64,000 nt of DNA from Ottowia massiliensis (GCF_900240305.1 NZ_LT964854.1:310001-374000); one strand, 5' to 3'; shown: positions 7,894 through 16,705, numbered from the stretch's first letter. Program-made: numbers and translations. The notes: a model not told the origin generated them from the letters alone.

Positions 7894-8718
7894 TTAGCGC
7901 AGGCGCGTCAGCCGCTCGCGGCCAGCCTGGGCGGCTTCAGAGCGCGGATAGGCCTTGACCAGCTGGTTCAGCGTGGCGCGGGCAGCGCGTGTGTCTTTCA
8001 GCTCAATCTGGCAATTGGCAATGGACAGCAAGGCTTCGGGGGCCTTGTCATGCTTGGGCGCACTGCTCAGCAGAGAGCGGAAGTTGGTGATGGCTTCCTT
8101 GTAGTCGCGCGTGGCGTATTGCGCATTGCCCAGCCAGAACAGGGCCGATGGCGCGTAGCTGCTTTGCGGATATTTCTTGACGAAGCGGGCCAGCCGGGTT
8201 TGCGCGTTGCGGTAGTCGCCGGAACGAAAGGCGGCGAAGGCGGCGTCGTATTCCTTGCGTTCGGCGGCGCTGCGGTCCGGCTCGGCGCTGGCCTGCTGGG
8301 GAGCTTGGCTGCGGGCGCTGGCGTCATCAGCGGCTTCAGCGCCGTCCGTGCCGCTGGCAGGCGGCGCATCACCGGATTCCATTTTTCGCAGCCGGTCTTC
8401 CATGCCCTGCGCAGCTTCCTGCTGGCGCCGGCGCAAGTCTTCCAGTTCGCGCGAAGCTTGTTCCTGGATGCCGCGCGACTGGGCCAGCTCGTTACGCAGT
8501 GTCTCGATTTGCGTTTGCAGATCAAGCATGCTGCGGCGCATTTGCTCGTTGTCTTCCACCAGCTTGTTCTGGGCCGTGATGGCGGTGTCGAGCCGCTGGC
8601 GCAAATCCAGAATGGCGCGGCGGGCATCGTCATCGCCAAACAGCGCGTGGGCGCTGAAGCTGGCTGCCGCCAGCGCCAGCGCCAGCGCCGTCAGGCGCAG
8701 GGGTTTTGCGTGCTTCAC
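7894..8718 (-). CDS. cpoB: Tol-Pal system protein CpoB (YbgF)
   Basis: The 274-residue periplasmic protein has a signal peptide (about 1-25, ending SFSAHA), a coiled coil (about 35-110) for trimerisation, a Ser/Ala-rich linker with SGDAPPASGTDGA, and C-terminal TPR repeats from about 155 (EYDAAFAAFRSGDYRNA, SALFWLGNAQYATRDYKEA). CpoB coordinates outer-membrane constriction with PBP1B and the Tol machinery during division. It starts 3 bp after the pal stop, so translation is probably coupled. Confidence 0.93.
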   Translation of the reverse strand: MKHAKPLRLTALALALAAASFSAHALFGDDDARRAILDLRQRLDTAITAQNKLVEDNEQMRRSMLDLQTQIETLRNELAQSRGIQEQASRELEDLRRRQQEAAQGMEDRLRKMESGDAPPASGTDGAEAADDASARSQAPQQASAEPDRSAAERKEYDAAFAAFRSGDYRNAQTRLARFVKKYPQSSYAPSALFWLGNAQYATRDYKEAITNFRSLLSSAPKHDKAPEALLSIANCQIELKDTRAARATLNQLVKAYPRSEAAQAGRERLTRLR

Positions 8719-8721
8719 GGC

Positions 8722-9234
8722 TTAGCGGTACTTGATTTCAACGCGGCGGTTTTGCGACCAGGCGCTTTCGTCGCTGCCCATCACGGCGGGCTTTTCTTCG
8801 CCAAAGCTCACGGCTTCGATTTGCGCGTCAGAAGCGCCGACCAGGCCCAGCGCGCGGCGCACCGCTTCAGCACGCTTTTGGCCCAGCGCCAGGTTGTATT
8901 CACGGCCTCCGCGCTCGTCGGTGTTACCTTCCAGCACGACATGGCGGCTGCGGTTGGCTTGCAGGTGGCGGGCGTGCCCGTCAATGACGGACTGGTATTC
9001 AGGCTTGACCACGAAGCTGTCGAAGTCGAAGTAGATCACCTTCGCCACGCCAGCGGGGCCGTCGGCTTCCTGCATGGCATGTTCTGCCTGCACGGGGGCG
9101 ACGTGGCTGTCGCCCGGCAGGGTAGTGCGCGATGCGTCGCCTGCATTGCTGGCAGACGTGTCCAGGTTGTCGGTGGTGCTGCAGGCGCTCAGCAGGGCCA
9201 GGGCGGCGGCGGCAATGAAATAGCGTTTGAACAT
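8722..9234 (-). CDS. pal: Peptidoglycan-associated lipoprotein Pal
   Basis: The 170-residue outer-membrane lipoprotein has a lipobox LLSAC at residues 14-18, a short linker and an OmpA-like peptidoglycan-binding domain from about residue 60 containing VIYFDFDSFVVKPEYQSVI, LEGNTDERGGREYNLALGQKRA and QNRRVEIKYR. It anchors the outer membrane to the cell wall and is the target of TolB. It lies between tolB and cpoB in the usual order. Confidence 0.97.
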   Translation of the reverse strand: MFKRYFIAAAALALLSACSTTDNLDTSASNAGDASRTTLPGDSHVAPVQAEHAMQEADGPAGVAKVIYFDFDSFVVKPEYQSVIDGHARHLQANRSRHVVLEGNTDERGGREYNLALGQKRAEAVRRALGLVGASDAQIEAVSFGEEKPAVMGSDESAWSQNRRVEIKYR

Positions 9235-9277
9235 GGGTTTGCTCCTTTGCTTGAAATAAAACGCTGTCGTTGGAAAA

Positions 9278-10573
9278 TCAGTTCTGGAACGGTCCCCAGG
9301 CCGGTTCGCGGATGTCTCCGCCCTTGCCTGCCAGGCGCGCCTTGATCTTGCCGTCCAGCGTGGTGGTCATCAGCGCGTCGAGGCCGCCCTGGCGGGTGGC
9401 ATACACGATCAGGCGGCTGTTGGGGGCGAAGCTGGGGCTTTCGTCTTCGGTTGTATCCGTGATGGCCGTGGTGTTGCCAGTGGCCAGCTCCATCACGTGC
9501 AGGCGAAAGCCTGCCGAGCGGCTGATGTAGGCCATCCAGCGGCCATCCGGGCTAATGGAAGGCGAGATGTTGTAGTTGCCCGAAAAGGTCACGCGCTGCG
9601 CGGCGCCGCCGCCAGCGGGCATGCGGTACACCTGCGGCGCGCCGCCACGGTCGCTCACGAAATAGATGGAGCTGCCATCCGGCGAGAACACGGGTTCGGT
9701 GTCAATGGCGCTGGTTTTGGCCAGGCGGCGCGGTTCGCCGCCGCCGGCGCTGATGAGATAAAGCTGCGAGCCGCCATCGCGCGAGAGCGTGACGGCCAGG
9801 CTGCGTCCGTCGGGCGACCAGGCGGGCGCGCTGTTGGAGCCACGGAAGTTCGCCAGCAGGCGCCTGCGGCCCGAGGCCACGTCATGCACGTAAATCACGG
9901 GCTTGCGCGATTCGAATGACACGTAGGCCAGTTGCCGCCCGTCAGGCGACCAGCTGGGCGAGATGATGGGTTCGGGGCTGGAGAGCGCCGCCTGGGCGTT
10001 TTCGCCGTCGGAATCAGCCACCCATAGCGTGTAGCGCGAGCCGGCCTTGGTTACATAGGCCAGGCGCGTGGAAAACACGCCTTTTTCGCCCGTCAGCTTT
10101 TCATAAATGTAGTCGGCCACCTTGTGCGAGGCCAGCCGCAAATCGGATTGCGGCACGGTGTAGCCGCGCCCGCCCAAGTCCTGCCCCTGCACCACGTCCC
10201 AGAGGCGAAAGCGCACTTGCCAGCGGCCATCGCCCTGGCGCTGCACGCTGCCGGCAGCCAGGGAGTCAGCGCCGCGCTCGCGCCACACGGCCATGTCAGG
10301 CGCAGTGGTTTCATCAGGCGCCTGGCCGCTGGCGTTCACCGCACGAAACAGGCCGCTGCGCTCCAGGTCGGCCTGCACGATGGCGGCCGGTTTCTGCGGC
10401 GCGCCATCCTCGCCCCGGAAGGCAGGCAGCGCAATGGGCATTTGCCGCAGGCCCACGCCCGAGACTTCCACCCTGAACTGCGCCAGCACGGGCGCGGCGG
10501 ATGGAAGGGCCAGCGCCACGGCAATCGACTGCGCCAGGCGGCGGCGGGTGATGCGAGCAAGAAAACGTGTCAT
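9278..10573 (-). CDS. tolB: Tol-Pal system translocation protein TolB
   Basis: The 431-residue periplasmic protein has an N-terminal twin-Arg/Lys-rich signal peptide (MTRFLARITRRRL... ending APVLAQ), an N-terminal domain (VRFRLWDVVQGQ) and a six-bladed beta-propeller with repeats such as ISPSWSPDGRQLAYVSFE, APAWSPDGRSLAVTLSRDG and EPVFSPDGSSIYFVSDRGG. The start at 10573 is preferred to an upstream ATG at 10606 because it begins the signal peptide directly. tolQ, tolR and tolA are not next to it; map is upstream and divergent. Confidence 0.96.
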   Translation of the reverse strand: MTRFLARITRRRLAQSIAVALALPSAAPVLAQFRVEVSGVGLRQMPIALPAFRGEDGAPQKPAAIVQADLERSGLFRAVNASGQAPDETTAPDMAVWRERGADSLAAGSVQRQGDGRWQVRFRLWDVVQGQDLGGRGYTVPQSDLRLASHKVADYIYEKLTGEKGVFSTRLAYVTKAGSRYTLWVADSDGENAQAALSSPEPIISPSWSPDGRQLAYVSFESRKPVIYVHDVASGRRRLLANFRGSNSAPAWSPDGRSLAVTLSRDGGSQLYLISAGGGEPRRLAKTSAIDTEPVFSPDGSSIYFVSDRGGAPQVYRMPAGGGAAQRVTFSGNYNISPSISPDGRWMAYISRSAGFRLHVMELATGNTTAITDTTEDESPSFAPNSRLIVYATRQGGLDALMTTTLDGKIKARLAGKGGDIREPAWGPFQN

Positions 10574-10610
10574 GCAGTGCAAATCCTGTCGTGCAGATTC
10601 ATTCATTAAA

Positions 10611-10641
10611 AGCCGCCTCCGCAGCGCAGTGCGAAGGCGGC
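10611..10641 (-). terminator. Terminator-like hairpin in the tolB leader
   Basis: On the minus strand GCCGCCTTCGC...GCGGAGGCGGC folds into a strong hairpin followed by TTTTAATG, about 40 bases before the tolB start. It could stop transcription arriving from upstream or act as an attenuator. No leader peptide or ligand motif is seen. Confidence 0.45.
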
Positions 10642-10778
10642 ATTGCGGGCGGGATGGTACACAGTTGGTTCAAAACACCGTTGCCAAAAGTGTCTACGGT
10701 TGTGACTTGCGCATATTGGCGTAAGAGCCTGTTTCATAAATAAGCTGCCAGCTGCGGCGCAGCAGATTCCGGACGCCG

Positions 10779-10814
10779 GAAAGCGATCGCTGCCTGGCCG
10801 CAGCGATCGCTTTC
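10779..10814. repeat. Perfect 15-bp inverted repeat containing GCGATCGC twice
   Basis: GAAAGCGATCGCTGC and its exact complement are separated by CTGGCC in the 354-bp gap between divergent tolB and map. There is no T tract on either strand, so it is not a standard terminator. The AAGAGCCTGTTT end motif of family B lies 50 bp to the left (10724). No gene is seen in this gap. Confidence 0.7.
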
Positions 10815-10912
10815 GCAGTGAAAGAGTCGCATGGAGTCCGGCTGTTGCTGACGCAGCGCAAAGAGCGCCCACAAAGGCGCGCGCGCGGCGGCATTGCGCG
10901 CGGAGCGCTCAC

Positions 10913-10918
10913 GATAAT
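10913..10918 (+). promoter_or_regulatory. -10-like hexamer next to the map start
   Basis: GATAAT ends 9 bp before the map ATG, too close for a ribosome binding site, and none is seen. If used, the transcript would start at or within a few bases of the start codon. No good -35 is visible. Confidence 0.4.
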
Positions 10919-10927
10919 CGCCGCCCC

Positions 10928-11728
10928 ATGAGCATCATCATCAAAGACGCGGCAGGCATTGCCGCCATGCGTGAAGCGTGCCGCCTGGCCTCTGAAGTGC
11001 TGGACGCCATCACGCCGCACATCCGCCCCGGTATCACCACGCTTGAAATCGACCGGCTGGCCGCGCAGCACATGCAACAGCAGGGCACGCGCTCGGCCAC
11101 CATCGGCTACCAGCCGCCGGGCTATCCGCCCTATCCGGGGCACGTGTGCACCTCCGTCAATCACGTGGTGTGCCACGGCATCCCCAACGAGCGCCCCCTG
11201 AAAAAAGGCGACGTGCTGAATGTGGACGTCACCGTCATCAAAGACAGCTGGTTTGGCGACACCAGCCGCATGTTCGAGCTGGGCGAATGCTCGGTGGCCG
11301 CGCGGCGGCTCAGCCGCCTGACGTACGAGGCCATGTGGCTGGGCATCATGCAAGTGCGCCCCGGCGCGCGGCTGGGCGACATCGGCCACGTCATCCAGAA
11401 ATTCGCCGAAGGGCACGGCCTGTCGGTGGTGCGCGAATACTGCGGCCACGGCGTGGGCCAGAACTTTCACGAAGACCCGCAGGTGCTGCACTACGGCAAG
11501 GCGGGCACGGGCGAAGAGCTGGAGCCGGGAATGATCTTCACCATCGAGCCGATGATCAACCTGGGCCGCCGCGACGTGAAATCGCTGGGCGACGGCTGGA
11601 CCGTCGTCACCAAAGACCATTCACTTTCGGCGCAATGGGAGCACTCCGTTCTCGTCACGCCCACGGGCTACGAAGTGCTCACGCTCTCGGCCGGCAGCCC
11701 GCCGCCGCCAGACTTCGTCAAGGCGTGA
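10928..11728 (+). CDS. map: Methionine aminopeptidase, type I
   Basis: The 266-residue enzyme removes the N-terminal Met from nascent proteins. Metal ligands are visible in VLNVDVTVIKDSWFGDTS (two Asp), ECSVA...CGHGVGQNFHEDPQ (His), MIFTIEPMIN (Glu) and QWEHSVLVT (Glu). The length and N-terminal region fit the type Ia proteins of proteobacteria. It is often found beside rpsB in this group, but not here. The ATG lies 9 bp from a -10-like hexamer with no visible Shine-Dalgarno sequence, which suggests a leaderless transcript. Confidence 0.96.
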   Translation: MSIIIKDAAGIAAMREACRLASEVLDAITPHIRPGITTLEIDRLAAQHMQQQGTRSATIGYQPPGYPPYPGHVCTSVNHVVCHGIPNERPLKKGDVLNVDVTVIKDSWFGDTSRMFELGECSVAARRLSRLTYEAMWLGIMQVRPGARLGDIGHVIQKFAEGHGLSVVREYCGHGVGQNFHEDPQVLHYGKAGTGEELEPGMIFTIEPMINLGRRDVKSLGDGWTVVTKDHSLSAQWEHSVLVTPTGYEVLTLSAGSPPPPDFVKA

Positions 11729-11816
11729 ATTAGCTCCTTTTCCCATAGCATTACGTCCTAGTGGAAAGAGCGCCGGAGCCATTTTCCACCCCTCTTGATT
11801 TGCTCCTTCTTTTGAG
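11729..11816 (-). repeat. Family A dispersed repeat (copy A3)
   Basis: It reads TAGCTCCTTTTCCCATAGC, ACGTCCTAGTGGAAAGAGCGC, TGATTTGCTCCTTCTTTTGA on the plus strand. It fills almost the whole gap between map and the SDR gene and its right end may supply the region before the SDR start. Confidence 0.85.
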
Positions 11817-11825
11817 TAGGCCGCC

Positions 11826-12629
11826 ATGACGGAACGACAGGAAAAGCTCTTCATCCTCACCGGCGCGTCGCGCGGCCTGGGGCGGGCGCTGGCTGAGCAG
11901 CTGCTGCGCGAGGCGGGCTGCACGCTGCTGACCCTCTCGCGCCAGCCGCTGGCGGCGCTGCAAGAGCAGGCGCGGCAAAGCGGCGCGCAGCTGGTGCAGT
12001 GGCAGCAGGATTTGACGGACGCGCCCGCCGCCGCCCGCCGCCTGGCCGAGTGGCTGCAAGCCGTGCCGCCGGGGCGCTTTGGCTGCGCCGCGCTCATCAA
12101 CAACGCGGGCGTGATTCCGCGCATCAGCAGGCTGGGCGACACACGCTCGGCCGGCAGCGACGCGGCCGATCTGGCCGGGCTGTCGCAATCCATCCGCGCC
12201 GGGCTGGAAGCGCCGCTGCTGCTGTGCGCGGCCTTTCTGTCGGCCACGCGCCAGTGGCCCGCCGGGCGCAAGGTGCTCAATATTTCATCGGGCCTGGGCC
12301 GCCGCCCGCTGGCCGCGCAAGCGCCCTACTGCGCCGCCAAGGCGGGGCTGGATCACCTCACCCGCTGCCTGGCGCTGGAAGAGGCCGCGCGCCCGGATGG
12401 CCAGGGCGCGCGCGTGTGCGCCATCGCCCCCGGCGTGATCGACACCGATATGCAGGCCCAGCTGCGCGGCGCCAGCGCGCAAGACTTTCCGGGCCAGGGG
12501 CGCTTTGCCGCCCTCAAGGCCGAAGGGCAGCTGGCCAGCGCCGAAGACACCGCCCGGCGCCTGCTGGCTTATCTGGCGCGGCCCGATTTCGGCAGCGAAG
12601 CGGTGGACGACATCCGCCGCCACGGCTGA
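11826..12629 (+). CDS. SDR-family NAD(P)-dependent oxidoreductase
   Basis: The 267-residue protein is a classical short-chain dehydrogenase/reductase: TGASRGLG at residues 12-19 binds the cofactor, LINNAGV follows near 95, the catalytic Ser is in LNISSGLG and the Tyr/Lys pair in APYCAAKAG, and IAPGVIDTDM follows the active site. The R after TGAS suggests NADPH, as in sepiapterin-reductase-like SDRs. The substrate is unknown. It follows map, separated by repeat A3, and its start is close to the end of that repeat. Confidence 0.85.
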   Translation: MTERQEKLFILTGASRGLGRALAEQLLREAGCTLLTLSRQPLAALQEQARQSGAQLVQWQQDLTDAPAAARRLAEWLQAVPPGRFGCAALINNAGVIPRISRLGDTRSAGSDAADLAGLSQSIRAGLEAPLLLCAAFLSATRQWPAGRKVLNISSGLGRRPLAAQAPYCAAKAGLDHLTRCLALEEAARPDGQGARVCAIAPGVIDTDMQAQLRGASAQDFPGQGRFAALKAEGQLASAEDTARRLLAYLARPDFGSEAVDDIRRHG

Positions 12630-12685
12630 ACCAGCGCCGCCAAGGGCCGGTTCACGGCCGGTTCACGTTACGCATTCCCGGGAAA

Positions 12686-12785
12686 CCTGTTTCCAGTCTG
12701 TCCATGGGTGCGGAAAGCGCGGCACGGCCCGGAACCCGAAGCCCGCTGCGCCCCGCCGTCATGCCTTTGCGGCCAAACCGTGAAG
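12686..12785. repeat. Family B repeat, degenerate copy
   Basis: CCTGTTT..., GTGCGGAAAGCGCGG and CTTTGCGGCCAAACCGTG follow the order of the ends of the complete family B element, but the core GTTGCAAATCC is missing. It lies in the 359-bp gene-free gap before the MscS-type channel gene. Confidence 0.4.
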
Positions 12786-12798
12786 AAGGCTGAATCAC

Positions 12799-12885
12799 AT
12801 CAAAAACAGAAGCAAATTCAAGGGACTGAAAACGGCGCTTGCGCCCGCCACACCAGGACCTCATGCTATTGATGCAGGAGCAAGC
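12799..12885 (+). repeat. Family A dispersed repeat (copy A4)
   Basis: It reads ATCAAAAACAGAAGCAAATTC, ACACCAGGACCTCATGCTATTG and AGGAGCAAG, the forward orientation. Confidence 0.8.
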
Positions 12886-12988
12886 CATCTTGCTTTCCGG
12901 CGCCTGCCAGCGCCCGTTGGCGCACGCAGCCGGGTGACAGAATCGCGCCCCTCACCCGCCCTGCCCTGCCCCGTTTCCGCTGCTCCTT

Positions 12989-14188
12989 ATGGAACTCATC
13001 GCCCCTTACTTCAAGCTCTCGCCTGACCCGGCCATCTGGACCGTGCAGCTGCTGCTCATTGGCGTGATCACCATCTGCTGCAACTTCGTGCTGCTGCGCC
13101 TGCTGGACTTTTTTGGCCGCAAGGAGAAAAAGCGCCATGCCCCGGGCGTGTGGGACGGCGCCTTGCTGAAAGCGGCGCGCCTGCCGCTGCGGCTGCTGAT
13201 GTGGGTGGGCGGGCTGTCGGCGGCCGTGAGCCTTCTACACGCCATTGAGCCGCTGTGGCTGCACAACTTTCTGCTGCAAGCGCGGCGCGTCATGCTGATT
13301 GGCATTGCCGCGCTGTTCATCACGCGCTTTATCGCCAACATGGAAAAAGGGCTGCTGCGTGCGGGCAGCGGCCATCGCCTGCCGGATGCGACAACGGTTT
13401 ATGCGGTGGGCAGGCTGCTGCGCCTGTGCGCGCTGGCCATTGCCGCGCTGGCCGTGGCCGAAGCGCTGGGCATGTCCATTTCGGGTTTGCTGGCTTTTGG
13501 CGGCATTGGCGGCATGGCCATTGGTTTTGCCGCCAAGGACATGCTTTCCAATTTTTTTGGCGGCCTGATGATTTATCTGGACAAGCCTTTTACCGTGGGC
13601 GACTGGATTCGCTCGCCCGACCGCAATATCGAAGGCGTGGTGGAAGAAATCGGCTGGCGCATGACCCGCATTCGCACTTTCGAGATGCGGCCGCTTTATG
13701 TGCCCAATTCGATTTTCAGCAGCATTGCCGTTGAAAACCCCTCGCGCATGAGGAACCGGCGCATTTATGAAACGCTGAGTATTCGCTATTCTGATGCGGA
13801 CAAAATGGCCGCCATTTGCGACGATGTGCGCGGCATGCTTGAAAAGCACCCCGATATTGCAAATGAGCAGACGATTATTGTTCATTTCATGACCTGCAAT
13901 GCCTCCAGCCTGGATTTCATGGTGTATTGCTACACGCGCACGACTGAATGGGTGCCGTATCACGCCGTCAAGCAGGATGTGATGCTGAAAATCATGGACA
14001 TCGTCGCCCGCCACGGCGCCGAATTCCCCTTCCCCACCCGCACGCTCTACATGGCTGGCGGCGAAGGCGACGCCGCCGCGCAAGCCGCCATGCAGGCCGA
14101 AAGCCCGCGCCAGGCCATGAGCGCTGCCGCAGCGCCCCCCGGCAGCGCCGCGCCATCGCGGCCCGCGCCCGGCGCTGGCGCGCAATAG
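12989..14188 (+). CDS. MscS-family mechanosensitive ion channel
   Basis: The 399-residue inner-membrane protein has about five hydrophobic segments in residues 15-190, then the pore-lining helix and beta-domain signature GIGGMAIGFAAKDMLSNFFG followed by GLMIYLDKPFTVGDWI, and a cytosolic domain with VEEIGWRMTRIRTFEMRPLYVPNS. MscS channels open on hypo-osmotic shock. The C-terminal 40 residues are Ala/Pro-rich and probably disordered. It ends 11 bp from convergent xerD. The ATG follows TGCTCCTT rather than a clear purine-rich site. Confidence 0.9.
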   Translation: MELIAPYFKLSPDPAIWTVQLLLIGVITICCNFVLLRLLDFFGRKEKKRHAPGVWDGALLKAARLPLRLLMWVGGLSAAVSLLHAIEPLWLHNFLLQARRVMLIGIAALFITRFIANMEKGLLRAGSGHRLPDATTVYAVGRLLRLCALAIAALAVAEALGMSISGLLAFGGIGGMAIGFAAKDMLSNFFGGLMIYLDKPFTVGDWIRSPDRNIEGVVEEIGWRMTRIRTFEMRPLYVPNSIFSSIAVENPSRMRNRRIYETLSIRYSDADKMAAICDDVRGMLEKHPDIANEQTIIVHFMTCNASSLDFMVYCYTRTTEWVPYHAVKQDVMLKIMDIVARHGAEFPFPTRTLYMAGGEGDAAAQAAMQAESPRQAMSAAAAPPGSAAPSRPAPGAGAQ

Positions 14189-14199
14189 CGCACTGCCCG

Positions 14200-15132
14200 T
14201 CACGCGCGCGGGTGATGCTGCGCGTGCAGCTCCTTGAGCCGCTGACGGGCAATGTGGGTGTAGATCGTGGTGGTTGAAATATCGGCATGCCCCAGCAGCA
14301 GTTGCACCACGCGCAGATCGGCCCCGTGGTTGAGCAAGTGCGTGGCAAAGGCATGGCGCAGCGTGTGGGGCGACAGCGGCGCGGCAATGCCCGCCTGCAC
14401 GGCGTAGCGTTTGATCAGGTTCCAGAACATCACGCGCGACATGGCGCGGCCCGGCGCAGGGCCGGCGCTGGTCACGAACAAGTCATCACTCTGGCGCGGC
14501 CCCAGCAGCCCGGCGCGCGCCTCTGTCAGGTAGCGGCGCAGCCAGCGCCCGGCCTCTTCGCCGAAAGGCACCATGCGCTCCTTGCTGCCTTTGCCCGTCA
14601 CGCGCAGGGCGCTGTCGTTCAGGCTGATGTGAAAGACCTTGAGCGACACCAGCTCGCTCACGCGCAGGCCGCTGGCATACATCAGCTCCAGCATGGCGCG
14701 ATCGCGCAGGCCCAGCGCAGTCTGCGTGTCAGGCGCGGCCAGCAGCGCCTCCACCTGCGCCTCGCCCAGCGTTTTGGGAATGCGCGCAGGCGTGCGCGCA
14801 GGCAAAAGCTTGAGCGTCGGGTCATCCGCCCTCAGACCGCCGCGCAGCGCCCACTGGAAAAAGCGCCGGAATGCCGCCAGGCGGCGGTTGGCCGTGGTCG
14901 CGCGGCTGCTGGCGTGGCTGTCAGCGAAGTAGCGCTGCAAGTGGCGCTCTTGCGCCGCCAGCAGCGCCACGCCGTACTGCTGGCGCAGCCAGCGCGCCAG
15001 CCGGCCCAGATCGCGCCGGTAGGCGGCCAGCGTGTTGGCCGCCAGGCCGTCTTCCAGCCAAAGCGCATCGCAAAAAGCATCAATATCTGGCAAATCCGGC
15101 CCCGCCGGGCCGGGTGAAGATGTATCAGGCAT
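14200..15132 (-). CDS. xerD: Site-specific tyrosine recombinase XerD
   Basis: The 310-residue recombinase resolves chromosome dimers at dif with XerC and FtsK. The N-terminal SAM-like domain (IDAFCDALWLEDGLAANTL) is followed by the catalytic domain with Arg in MYASGLRVSELV, Lys in VTGKGSKERMVPFG, HxxR in SPHTLRHAFATHLL, His in LLGHADISTT and the nucleophile Tyr in IYTHIARQRL. The ATG at 15132 gives the usual XerD length; the frame is open to 15252 but that extra 40 residues is not conserved-looking. No dif site was located. Confidence 0.93.
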   Translation of the reverse strand: MPDTSSPGPAGPDLPDIDAFCDALWLEDGLAANTLAAYRRDLGRLARWLRQQYGVALLAAQERHLQRYFADSHASSRATTANRRLAAFRRFFQWALRGGLRADDPTLKLLPARTPARIPKTLGEAQVEALLAAPDTQTALGLRDRAMLELMYASGLRVSELVSLKVFHISLNDSALRVTGKGSKERMVPFGEEAGRWLRRYLTEARAGLLGPRQSDDLFVTSAGPAPGRAMSRVMFWNLIKRYAVQAGIAAPLSPHTLRHAFATHLLNHGADLRVVQLLLGHADISTTTIYTHIARQRLKELHAQHHPRA

Positions 15133-15280
15133 GCAGCAAAGATACACGGCAGCCGTTTTCTTGCGTGCGCTCTCCAGCAAGGGCTTGATGCGCTTGAATT
15201 GCTCACAGCTGATGTCGCTTGAGTCACTTTTCTTTCCCCTTGAACTTCTCATTTCTCGGGGGAAGGCTTTGAGCAGACTT

Positions 15281-16639
15281 TCACGGCGGCGTCTGGCGCA
15301 AGCCTTCGTCCATCAGCGTCAGCACGGCATCGGCTGTGCGATCGGCTGCGCCGCGATGGGCGGCGATGAGGGCGAGTGCGGCCTGGGCGGCCCGCTCGTG
15401 CGCAGCTTCGTCGCGGGCCAGCGTGAGGGCGGCGGCCAGGGCGGCGGGCATGTCGGGCGCGCGCAGGGCGGCGCCTGCGGCCTGGGCGCTTTCGGCGGCC
15501 TGGGCGAAGTTGAAGGTGTGCGGCCCCATGACCACGGGGCAGGCGCAGGCGGCCGCTTCAATCAGGTTTTGCCCGCCCAGCGGCGCAAAGCTCGCGCCCA
15601 GCAGGGCCACGCGGGCGGCGGCGTAGTAGGCGGGCATTTCGCCCAGAGAGTCACCCAGCCAGAGGTCGGCGGCGGGCGGCGCGGCATTGGCGCTTCCGCT
15701 TTCGTTTGCGCCTGTGCCTTCGTTTGCACTTTGCGGCCAGGCGCTGCGGCGGCTCACGCGCAGGCCGTGGGACTGGGCCAGCCTGGCCACTTCGTCAAAA
15801 CGCTGGGGGTGGCGCGGCACGATGAGCCACTGAATGCCTGCCAGGCCCGCCGCATCAGCCGCCCGCGCCTGGACGATGGCCTGCATGAAGGCGGCTTCCT
15901 CGCCGTCGCGCGATGAGGCCAGCATGACGATGGCGCGGCCCGCCTGCCGGGCCTGTTCGCGCCAGCGCTGGCCGAGCGCGAGCAGGGCCGGGTCAGGGCG
16001 CGCATCGAATTTCAGGTTGCCGAACACGCCTGCCACGGGCGCGCCCATCTGGCGCAGGCGGGCGGCGTCGGCATCCGTCTGCGCCCAGGCGGCGGCCAGC
16101 CGTGCGTAGGCGGGGCGCATGAGCCAGGCGGCGCGGCGCGCGGCGCGAAGAGACTTTTCTGACAGCCGCGCGTTGGCCAGCGCCAGCGGCACGCCTTGCG
16201 CGGCGCTTTGGGCGATGAGGTTGGGCCAGATTTCGGTTTCCATCAGCACGCCCGCGCGGGGGCGAAAGTGCGCCAGAAAGCGCGCCACGGCAGCGGGCGT
16301 GTCCCACGGCTGCCAGGCTTGCGCGTCGCCAGCTTGCAGCAGCTTGGCGCCTTCGGCGCGCCCCGTGGCGGTGCCGTGCGTGAGCAGCAGGCGCAAGCCG
16401 GGCCGCCTGGCGCGCAGCGCCTGCGCCAGGATGGCCGCCGCGCGCGTTTCGCCCAAAGAGACGGCGTGTATCCACAAGGGGCTCTCGTCTTCGCGCGAAA
16501 CGGCGGGGGCGGCATAAGCGCGCCCGAAACGCTCGGCTACCCACTGGCCATACAGCGGCTCGGCGCGCGCGCGGGCAGCCAGTTTGCGGCGCAGCAGCGG
16601 CTGGGCCATCCAGGCGGCGAGGTTGTAGAGGGCGTGCAT
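15281..16639 (-). CDS. waaA: 3-deoxy-D-manno-octulosonic acid transferase (Kdo transferase)
   Basis: The 452-residue GT-B enzyme adds Kdo to lipid A precursor at the inner membrane. An N-terminal hydrophobic/basic anchor (MHALYNLAAWMAQPLLRR) is followed by IHAVSLGETRAA with the conserved Glu, LLTHGTATGR, MGVLMETEIWPNL-like METEIWPN, and the C-terminal GGQNLIEAAACACPVVMGPH nucleotide-sugar site. The insert SANEGTGANESGSANA near residue 310 is a low-complexity loop. It is transcribed divergently from fdxA. Confidence 0.93.
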   Translation of the reverse strand: MHALYNLAAWMAQPLLRRKLAARARAEPLYGQWVAERFGRAYAAPAVSREDESPLWIHAVSLGETRAAAILAQALRARRPGLRLLLTHGTATGRAEGAKLLQAGDAQAWQPWDTPAAVARFLAHFRPRAGVLMETEIWPNLIAQSAAQGVPLALANARLSEKSLRAARRAAWLMRPAYARLAAAWAQTDADAARLRQMGAPVAGVFGNLKFDARPDPALLALGQRWREQARQAGRAIVMLASSRDGEEAAFMQAIVQARAADAAGLAGIQWLIVPRHPQRFDEVARLAQSHGLRVSRRSAWPQSANEGTGANESGSANAAPPAADLWLGDSLGEMPAYYAAARVALLGASFAPLGGQNLIEAAACACPVVMGPHTFNFAQAAESAQAAGAALRAPDMPAALAAALTLARDEAAHERAAQAALALIAAHRGAADRTADAVLTLMDEGLRQTPP

Positions 16640-16650
16640 GGCGGGCAGGT

Positions 16651-16705
16651 TACTTCATTATTGATAGCTGCCTGCGCCCGTTTCGCGGGGGCTGGCGGGC
16701 GAATG
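16651..16705 (+). repeat. Family C dispersed repeat
   Basis: ATTATTGATAGCTGCCTGCGCCCG followed by a GC-rich tail resembles the copies at 57056-57120 and 62204-62256. It lies in the waaA/fdxA divergent region. TAGAAT at 16771-16776 in the same gap may be the fdxA -10. Confidence 0.45.

Noticed and set aside
14200..15132. XerD as an integrase of a mobile element
   Set aside because: It has the length and motifs of housekeeping XerD, and there is no att site, tRNA or phage gene nearby.
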